A stretch of 64,000 nucleotides of DNA from Haloplanus natans DSM 17983 (GTDB taxonomy: Archaea; Halobacteriota; Halobacteria; Halobacteriales; Haloferacaceae), in assembly GCF_000427685.1 (NCBI RefSeq), contig NZ_KE386573.1, forward strand, positions 2,650,938-2,714,937. Reading direction: 5' to 3'. Positions 58,061-64,000 of this stretch are shown here, piece by piece; the stretch's first letter is position 1; every line of letters begins with the position of its first letter. Under the pieces are notes generated by a model that worked only from the letters and a program-made list of their open reading frames with translations, did not search any database and had not been told where the DNA came from. The position numbers and the translations under genes were made by a program.

Positions 58061-58142
58061 ATAGTGTTTATTGTAAGTCATTACCGGTGGGTCGCCGGAC
58101 CGTCTTGGCGACTCACCGGTAACCAGTTACAGTAAACACTAT
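58061..58142. mobile_element. 82-bp MITE-like hairpin
   Basis: The element begins atagtgttta and ends taaacactat (perfect 10-bp terminal inverted repeats) and is nearly palindromic throughout: ttaccggtg/caccggtaa and ggtcgcc/ggcgac form the inner stem around a ggaccgtctt-type loop. No coding capacity. The right end overlaps the stop codon of the ApbE gene. A solo end is found at 48177. The parent transposon is not in the window. Confidence 0.65.
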
Positions 58143-59116
58143 CAGCGGTCGACCTGCAGATCGGTCCACCCGCCGGCCGCCCGCCGGCCGCCGTCGCGGG
58201 TCAGGAACAGTGCCGAGAGGCCGTCGCGGGCCTCGACGAACGACGACGCCCGGTCGTTCTCCATCACGAAGGCGGCGGTGGAGTAGGCGTCGGCCGTCTC
58301 GGCGTCGGGCGCGACGACGGTGACGCTCGTGTCCTCCGTCGGCGACCGGCCGGTCCCCGGCGTGACGATGTGGTGGCTGGTGCGGTCCTCGTCGTAGTAG
58401 ATCCGGTAGTCGCCGGAGGTGGCGACACCGCCGCTCCCGAGACGGAGGGTCGCGGCGAGGCCGTCCTCGCGGGGGTCCTCGACGCCGACGCGCCAGCGGC
58501 CGTCGGTCCCGCCGAAGGCCCGCACGTCGCCCCCGGCCTCGACGAGGCCGGCGTCGACCCAGTCCCGCAGGGCGGCCACGCCCGCGTCGACGACCGCCCC
58601 CTTGGCGACGCCGTCGAGGGTGATGGGCGTGGGCGCCCGGAGTTCAGAGTCGGAGACTGCCACCGAGTCGAAGGTGGCGTCGGCGACCCGGTGGCGCGCG
58701 TCGCGTGGCCGGTCCCGTCCCGACTCGAAGGCCGAAAGCACCGGAAGGACGGTCGGGTCGAACGCGCCGTCGGTCCGGTCGTAGAGCGTCCGACACCGGC
58801 GGAGGAGGGCGACGAGTTCCGGCGAGGGGTCCACGAGGACGCCCGCCCCGTTCAGCCGCGCCACCTCCCCGTCGGGGTCGTGACGCGTGAAGACGGACTC
58901 CAGACCCGACATGGTCTCGAAGGCGCGTTCGACGCCGAGTTCGGCCCGGTCGGGGTCCCGGGTTACCGCGGTGACGGTCACGAGCGATCCCATCATGAGC
59001 CGTGTGCTCCGCACTTCGGTGACTTCGCCGCGGACGAGGAACGTCCGCCCGAGGAGTCCGGCGCCGACCGCACCCCCGGCCGCCGTCAGGAACGACCGCC
59101 GGTCGAGTTCACGCAT
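58142..59116 (-). CDS. apbE: FAD:protein FMN transferase (ApbE family)
   Basis: The 324-aa protein has a Tat-type signal (LDRRSFLTAAGGAVGAG), LMMGSLVTVTA, ITLDGVAKGAVVDAG and EAGGDVRAFGG, the ApbE flavin and metal-binding motifs. It attaches FMN to a threonine in target proteins outside the membrane. The overlapping upstream gene encodes a NosR-type protein with such a target site, so the two match. Its stop falls in the terminal repeat of the MITE-like element. Confidence 0.9.
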   Translation of the reverse strand: MRELDRRSFLTAAGGAVGAGLLGRTFLVRGEVTEVRSTRLMMGSLVTVTAVTRDPDRAELGVERAFETMSGLESVFTRHDPDGEVARLNGAGVLVDPSPELVALLRRCRTLYDRTDGAFDPTVLPVLSAFESGRDRPRDARHRVADATFDSVAVSDSELRAPTPITLDGVAKGAVVDAGVAALRDWVDAGLVEAGGDVRAFGGTDGRWRVGVEDPREDGLAATLRLGSGGVATSGDYRIYYDEDRTSHHIVTPGTGRSPTEDTSVTVVAPDAETADAYSTAAFVMENDRASSFVEARDGLSALFLTRDGGRRAAGGWTDLQVDR

Positions 59117-61385
59117 CGGTACCCTCCTCGTCGGGACACTCAGCGGACGAAGTGGCAGGCTCCGAACACGAACTGTCCGACCCCGAACACGAACACGAAC
59201 CGCCGCGTGCGTCGTCCGAGGCGCCGCCCGCCGACCGACGAACCATGTCGACGATGGTCCCCTTCGGGACGAGGTCGTCGCTGCCCGCGAACAGTTCCGG
59301 TTCGCCGCCGTCGGTCACGGCGCGGTCGGCGAGGATGCGTTGTTGCTCCGTCGTTCGGTCCTCGGGACGGATGCGTTCGATGAGATGCGGGTCGCGCCAC
59401 GCGTCGACACTGAAGCCGTGTTCGTTGTCGTACTGGAGGACGACCGGACAGCCGCCGGGGTCGTAGTAGTTGTCGACACAGACCGAACACTGGAAACACT
59501 GGAACTGGTTGATCGAGCCGTCGTCCTCGATGGCCTGGAACTCACAGTCCGACTGGCATTTCACGCAGTCGCCACAGAGGTCGTAGCGCTGGATCGGCGT
59601 CCGCTGGAAGACGTTCCCGATCGCTAGCCCGGCACCGAGCGGACAGATGTACCGGCAGTAGGGCCGGAACATGACCGCCCCGGAGACGACGAGGATCGCC
59701 GACCAGGCGATGTAGACGGGGTCGGTCACCAGCGAACTGTAGAAGGCCGCCTTGAACGGTTCGACCTTCGCCAGTTTCGCCCCGAAGTCCGTCGAAATCA
59801 CGAAGCCGATCACGATGGCGATAAACAGGGGGTACCTGAGCTTCTCGAGTTTGACGTGGTACTCCCGGGGGAGTTCGTACTCCCACGGCGTGAGCTTGTA
59901 GAGTAGTTCCGAGAGCGCGCCGAACGGGCAGATCCACCCGCAGAAGACGCCGCGACCCCACTTCGGAATGACGACGGCGATACAGATGAACGTTATCGCG
60001 ACGAGCGGCGCCGAAAAAAAGAGCGCCCAGCGGAACCCGCCGGTCGTCGCCCACGAGATGAGTTCGCGGACCAGGATGGCTATCTGCTGGGTGGTGGGCT
60101 GTGTCGGGTGATACCAGCCGAGGAAAACGAGCGTGACGCCGAGCGTGCCGATCCGGAGGCGGTTGACGGTCACCCCCTCGCGCCGACAGAGGCGGGAGCG
60201 AAACGCGAACACGCCGACGATACCGCCGAGAAAGACGATCAGTGCGAGCGCGGTGCCCCCGTTGTCACGCCACGCCGACTCGACGGTGCCGGCCCAGGCC
60301 GGGAGCGTCCGCGCGGCCGCGGCGTCGACCGGGCGGCGAACCGCCAGCCCGCCGGGGGCGTAGGTCCGGCGAATACGCTCCTCGCCGACCGTCAGACCGA
60401 GGACGAACGGGCGGGCGGTGTCGAGTCCACCCTCGATCACCAGGGCGGCGCTCCAGTCGACGCCGTCGACCTGCGTCTCCCGGATCGGCGGCGCGTACGA
60501 CCGGGTCCACTGGTGGAGACGGAGGTGGTCCGGCCGGGGCTGACCGGGCGCGCGAAGGCCGATCCAGAGGACCGTCGCGTTGGCGTCGGGGACGCTGGCG
60601 TTCGCGCCGCCGAGCAGGCTCTGCTTGACGGGATCGGATTCGATCGGTGCCGCGTAGAGCTGGATCGGTGCGGAGTCGTTGGGGTCGGCGGGCGTGCCGG
60701 CGTCCCAGCGAACGAGGTCGGTCCCCCGCCCCAGGTCGCCGAGCGTCATTCGTCGCTCCGCCGAGTCGTTCCCCTCGGCCGTCTCGTTTGCCGACTCCCC
60801 GCCGACGGCCAACTCCGAGACGATGCCCTTCTCCCGGGCGACGATCCGAGCCGAGCGCGTCACCGATTCGATGGACACGCGAGTAGTCACGGAGGCGCCT
60901 GTGAGCGCGTCGACGTGGTACTCGCCCGACTCCGCCTCGCGGAGCGTGACCTCCTCCGTGACGGACATGCCGACCATCTGGTAGCTGAACCGGCGCAACC
61001 GCTGGATCGCGGAGATTCGGTCGAAGAAGGGCTCGTGCTGTTCGACGAGTTCGATGCCCTGGATGGTGCCGTTGGTGTCGAGCGCAACCAGGAACTCGAT
61101 GGGTTCGTTGCCGTACCCCTCGGCGTCGACGACGTTGCTCGTGAGGTAGATATACCCCAGGAGTTCCCGTTCACCGTCGGTCTCGTCGTAGGCTTCGACG
61201 ATCCGGTACTCGCCCGTCGGCTCCGAGAAGGAGTCCGCGCCGGGGAACACCTTCGAGAGGGCTCGATCCGAGAACGGGTCGTCGATGGTCGTCCGGTCGA
61301 CGGCGGCGGCCGGGGCCGGCATCGAGAGAGCGAGGAGGAGCGCGAAGACGACCGCGAGGTAGCGACGACTCACGGCAGGGAGCAC
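59109..61385 (-). CDS. NosR-family membrane flavo-iron-sulfur protein
   Basis: The 758-aa protein has a signal peptide, an external FMN-binding domain with the flavinylation motif LTGASVTT (Thr167 is the expected FMN site), about six membrane helices, cytosolic CxxxCP motifs (CGWICPFG, CRYICPLG) and two [4Fe-4S] sites (CGDCVKCQSDC; CFQCSVC). This is the NosR layout, which feeds electrons outward, classically to nitrous oxide reductase; no nosZ is in the window. The C-terminus has a short Ser/Cys-rich tail (five Cys in about 25 residues) after the last cluster. GTG start at 61385. Overlaps apbE by eight bases. Confidence 0.88.
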   Translation of the reverse strand: MLPAVSRRYLAVVFALLLALSMPAPAAAVDRTTIDDPFSDRALSKVFPGADSFSEPTGEYRIVEAYDETDGERELLGYIYLTSNVVDAEGYGNEPIEFLVALDTNGTIQGIELVEQHEPFFDRISAIQRLRRFSYQMVGMSVTEEVTLREAESGEYHVDALTGASVTTRVSIESVTRSARIVAREKGIVSELAVGGESANETAEGNDSAERRMTLGDLGRGTDLVRWDAGTPADPNDSAPIQLYAAPIESDPVKQSLLGGANASVPDANATVLWIGLRAPGQPRPDHLRLHQWTRSYAPPIRETQVDGVDWSAALVIEGGLDTARPFVLGLTVGEERIRRTYAPGGLAVRRPVDAAAARTLPAWAGTVESAWRDNGGTALALIVFLGGIVGVFAFRSRLCRREGVTVNRLRIGTLGVTLVFLGWYHPTQPTTQQIAILVRELISWATTGGFRWALFFSAPLVAITFICIAVVIPKWGRGVFCGWICPFGALSELLYKLTPWEYELPREYHVKLEKLRYPLFIAIVIGFVISTDFGAKLAKVEPFKAAFYSSLVTDPVYIAWSAILVVSGAVMFRPYCRYICPLGAGLAIGNVFQRTPIQRYDLCGDCVKCQSDCEFQAIEDDGSINQFQCFQCSVCVDNYYDPGGCPVVLQYDNEHGFSVDAWRDPHLIERIRPEDRTTEQQRILADRAVTDGGEPELFAGSDDLVPKGTIVDMVRRSAGGASDDARGGSCSCSGSDSSCSEPATSSAECPDEEGTDA

Positions 61386-61504
61386 GCCTCCAGTTCGGAT
61401 CGCGCGTCAGTCGAGGGTCGGGGTGCGCTGGAAAAGGTCGTGAGAGTCGTCTGTGGCACGGTCCCAATCGCCATTCGGGGGAGTTAACTGTGTGGGTCCG
61501 TGTC

Positions 61505-63034
61505 TCACCAGTCGACGAAGACCGTCTCCCCGCCCGCTCGCTCGATGTACGCACGCTGCATCGCCTCGATGGCCTCGGAAAGCGTGGCCCCGTCGGCGAC
61601 GGCCTCGCGGACCCGGGCTTTCTTCCACGCGCTCGGAACAGTGCCGTCGCGGCGGCGTTCGATCGGATCGAGATACGCGTCGACGACCCCGTCGTCGAGA
61701 CCGGCCTCACGGAGGCCACGGCGGGCGAACGCGAACACCTCGTCGTAGATCGTTTCGGGGTCGTCGGTCCGGTCCCCGTCGGCAGTCACCCACGCGAGGT
61801 CCGCGTCCGGACCGCGGTCGACGGCGTCGTAGAAGCAGTCGCGGGCGTCCGTCCACGGCAGGTCGGTGAGCGGGTGGCCGGCGGCGACGAGGCCACGGAG
61901 GAGGCCGACGACGAGGACCTGCACCGAGACGGTGTCACGGACCGTCGGCTGGGTCGGAAGCGGGCGATACTCGATGCGGAGCGACGCGCCGGCGTCCTCG
62001 GTGCCGACGGGTTGGCCGCCGACCACGCCCCGCACCCAGCGCCAGTGGACGCCGCGCTTGTGGTCGTACTCCGGCAGCGTGGCGCGGTAGGGGCTGGCGT
62101 CGCCGCCGTCGTCGCCGTCCGCGAGGACGGGGGCGTACGTCTCGTCGGCGACGACCCGATCGACCACGTCCGTCGCGTGGTCCAGATCCGACGGGAACCT
62201 GACTTTCCCCTCGCTCCGGGGGGCGCCGGCGTTGATGCTCTTCTCGAAGACGTGCACCCGGAGTTCGTGTGGCGTCGCCGATATCACGTCCGGGTCGTCG
62301 TCGTAGCAGTCGGCGGGGAGAAACGGGGAGTTGCTCGAGAGAGCCAGAATGGGTCCCGCCGTCCGCAGGGCGGCGTTGAAGTAGTCGGGGAACGCCCCGG
62401 CGTCGGGAATCTGGAGGTGGGGCTGGATCGACGTGGCGAGCGATTCGACGAGGATGGTCGGGTAGACGAGGCAGGTACCGGGAACGTCGAGCGTGATTGC
62501 GCCGCCGCTTCGCTCCAGAATCTCGTTGTCGAGGGCGATATAGCGCGGGTGGTGGCGCATGTTCGTGGCGACGGTCACCCCGTCTCGGTCTTCGATTGAT
62601 CCGAGGTACGCGTCGGTCCCCTCCGCAGGGGGGATGGTCCACATCGCGTCGAGGACGGGTGCGATTCCCTCGTCGGCGAGTGCGTCAGCCGCGGTGTCGA
62701 CACTCGCCGTGATGCGGTCGGCCTGTTCGGCCACGCCGGCCGCGTCGAAGACCGTCGCCGGCGAGTTGACCTCGAGATTGTGGACGCCGAGTTCCTTCGC
62801 ACAGCCGCCACGCTCGAAGACGCGTTCGGGAATCCGCGCGAGGCGGTCGTCGGCGTCGGTCGCGTACGCCTCCAGTTCCATGCCGACGGCGAACTCGTCC
62901 GTGTCCAGCCGGCCGGATCGGATGTCGTCACGGATTCGTTGCGCTTGCTCGCGAACCCGGCGGTCGAACTCCGCGCGCACGTCCGGGTCGGTCGAGCGCG
63001 CAACCGCGTCGACGGGGTCGGGATGCCCCCCCAT
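61505..63034 (-). CDS. Glutamate-cysteine ligase-like protein (GCS2 family)
   Basis: The 509-aa protein has GMELEAYAT near the N-terminus, EVNSPATVF, the RHHPRYIALDN and SIQPHLQIPDAGAFPDYFNA segments and LRIEYRPLPTQPT, the acidic and basic residues of the carboxylate-amine ligase GCS2 fold. Haloarchaea make gamma-glutamylcysteine, so that is a candidate product, but family members also make other amides. Its start overlaps the pspA stop by one base (TGATG). Confidence 0.78.
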   Translation of the reverse strand: MGGHPDPVDAVARSTDPDVRAEFDRRVREQAQRIRDDIRSGRLDTDEFAVGMELEAYATDADDRLARIPERVFERGGCAKELGVHNLEVNSPATVFDAAGVAEQADRITASVDTAADALADEGIAPVLDAMWTIPPAEGTDAYLGSIEDRDGVTVATNMRHHPRYIALDNEILERSGGAITLDVPGTCLVYPTILVESLATSIQPHLQIPDAGAFPDYFNAALRTAGPILALSSNSPFLPADCYDDDPDVISATPHELRVHVFEKSINAGAPRSEGKVRFPSDLDHATDVVDRVVADETYAPVLADGDDGGDASPYRATLPEYDHKRGVHWRWVRGVVGGQPVGTEDAGASLRIEYRPLPTQPTVRDTVSVQVLVVGLLRGLVAAGHPLTDLPWTDARDCFYDAVDRGPDADLAWVTADGDRTDDPETIYDEVFAFARRGLREAGLDDGVVDAYLDPIERRRDGTVPSAWKKARVREAVADGATLSEAIEAMQRAYIERAGGETVFVDW

Positions 63035-63819
63035 CAGGCCGACTCCTCGTCGTCGTCCGCCCGCAACTCGTCGAGTTCGGCCTCGACATCCGTACCGGAG
63101 TCCGTCGTCTCGGCCGCCTCGCCCGACCCAATCTCGGCTTTCAGCGTCTCCAGTTCCGCGTCCACCTCGCTGTCCGTCCGTCCGGCTTCGAGCTGGCGGT
63201 CGATGGCGTCCTCGTCGGAGAGAGCGTCCTCGAACGCGCCCGACTCCTGCAGTTCGTCCATCGCCGCCGCGCGAGCCTCCATCTCGTCCGTCCGCTCCTC
63301 GGCGCGTTCGAGCGCGCGGCTCACGTCGCTCATCTCGTCGCCGACGCCGCTCATCGCCTCCGAAACACGGGTCGACGCCTCCGCCGCCTCGTACCGGGCT
63401 TTCATCGTCTCCTTTTTGGTCCGGAACTCCTCGATCCGGCGCTGGAGCTCGTTTTTTTTCTCGACCAGATCGTCCTGTGTCGACTGGAGGTCGGCGATCT
63501 GGCCCTCGATGTCCTCGATCTGACTCATCTTCTCTTTCTTTTTCTCCAACGCCTGCCGCGCCAGATCGTCACGGTCCTGTCGCACCGCCTCTCGTGCCTG
63601 CTCGTTGTGTTTGTCGACGTTCTCTTCGAGCCGACGTTTCTGGATCTCCAGTCGCTTTTTCTGGGTCGTCAGGTCGGCGATGCCCTGCTTGACCTGCTGT
63701 AGTTCGTCGCGCATCCGCTCGTAGGAGTAGTCGAGCGTCTCGGTCGGGTCCTCGGCCCGATTCAGGAGGGCGTTGACCTTCGACCGGACGACGTAGGAGG
63801 CCCGCGAGAGTATTCCCAT
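63034..63819 (-). CDS. pspA: PspA/IM30-family membrane-stress protein
   Basis: The 261-aa protein is an almost continuous coiled coil (residues about 25-215) starting MGILSRASYVVRSKVNALLNRAEDP, the amphipathic helix and PspA domain, followed by an acidic tail. It forms ESCRT-III-like assemblies on damaged membranes. A TATA (rc of cttaaaat, about 63842-63849) gives a leaderless start. Confidence 0.88.
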   Translation of the reverse strand: MGILSRASYVVRSKVNALLNRAEDPTETLDYSYERMRDELQQVKQGIADLTTQKKRLEIQKRRLEENVDKHNEQAREAVRQDRDDLARQALEKKKEKMSQIEDIEGQIADLQSTQDDLVEKKNELQRRIEEFRTKKETMKARYEAAEASTRVSEAMSGVGDEMSDVSRALERAEERTDEMEARAAAMDELQESGAFEDALSDEDAIDRQLEAGRTDSEVDAELETLKAEIGSGEAAETTDSGTDVEAELDELRADDDEESA

Positions 63820-63902
63820 ACCCCCCGTTTGGGACGCGAGGCTTAAAATCTCACCCGCCGGAGAACGACAGGATTGAGGCCCCGCGTGGCGTAGCTCCGG
63901 GC

Positions 63903-64000
63903 GTGCCGACCGAACGCCTCGCCATCCCCGGCAGCCGGGACGTGCGCGCGACTCTGGCCTGCGAGAACGGCGAGGGTATCCTCGTCGCCTGTCCACCTCA
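63903..64000 (+). CDS. N-terminus of a probable alpha/beta-hydrolase (partial)
   Basis: From GTG 63903 the frame reads PTERLAIPGSRDVRATLACE to the window end (32 codons). The opening strand pattern resembles haloarchaeal dienelactone-hydrolase-like proteins, but too little is present to be sure. Divergent from pspA. Confidence 0.45.
   Translation, partial: MPTERLAIPGSRDVRATLACENGEGILVACPP

Overview
The window is haloarchaeal chromosome. It is GC-rich, its proteins are strongly acidic, and many genes have a TATA box about 26 nt upstream of the start codon, which indicates leaderless transcripts. It carries haloarchaeal marker proteins (HalOD1, HTH-10/Bat-type regulator, halocyanin, sensory rhodopsin I with HtrI, a PGF-CTERM surface protein) and one 16S-tRNA(Ala)-23S-5S operon of archaeal type with long processing stems. 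The genus cannot be fixed from the sequence alone. There is no CRISPR array, prophage or intact transposase; mobile DNA is limited to short palindromic relics.

Layout. 1-7 kb: folate one-carbon region with two tandem dimethylglycine/sarcosine-dehydrogenase-like flavoproteins (minus strand), divergent from a DmdA/GcvT-like methyltransferase and a MetF-like reductase. 7-12 kb: HalOD1 protein, Bat-like regulator, an SDR with degenerate catalytic residues, two convergent Na+/Ca2+ exchanger-type proteins, an ArsR-like regulator and an amphi-Trp protein. 12-17 kb: a ThiY/NMT1-type ABC import locus with two permeases, one ATPase, one lipoprotein receptor and a second receptor domain fused to a winged helix without signal peptide. 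17-24 kb: halocyanin, a Tat-signal protein of unknown family, a PQQ alcohol dehydrogenase with the full lanthanide-site residue set but no signal peptide, a cupredoxin-like PGF-CTERM protein, a small membrane protein and a formate-dehydrogenase-like molybdoenzyme. 25-29 kb: four periplasmic-binding-protein-like genes without signal peptides or permeases, under two promoters that share a palindromic element. 29-36 kb: cupin, remains of an aldehyde ferredoxin oxidoreductase, VOC protein, SRI-HtrI, a beta-hydroxyacid dehydrogenase, CinA-type amidase and a multiply broken YchF/Obg-like gene. 36-44 kb: repeat-rich secreted protein, the rRNA operon (minus strand) and TBP. 44-64 kb: XPB-like helicase, class V aminotransferase, HypE/AIR-synthase-like protein, tRNA-Tyr, ketopantoate-reductase-like protein, SSS symporter with DUF3311 partner, EamA transporter, VOC and SRPBCC proteins, DUF1611-dipeptide epimerase pair, a Tat beta-propeller protein, an 82-bp MITE-like hairpin, ApbE-NosR, a GCS2-type ligase and PspA.

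How the parts may work together (inference). The first 25 kb reads as a place where methylated or C1 compounds and alcohols are oxidised: N-demethylation onto folate, a methyltransferase/MetF pair, an extracellular PQQ dehydrogenase with blue-copper partners, and a formate dehydrogenase. The most unusual item is the lanthanide-type PQQ dehydrogenase, which may be exported by piggy-backing on its Tat-signal neighbour. The second is the expansion of ThiY/NMT1-like domains into a cytosolic regulator and into stand-alone cytosolic proteins.
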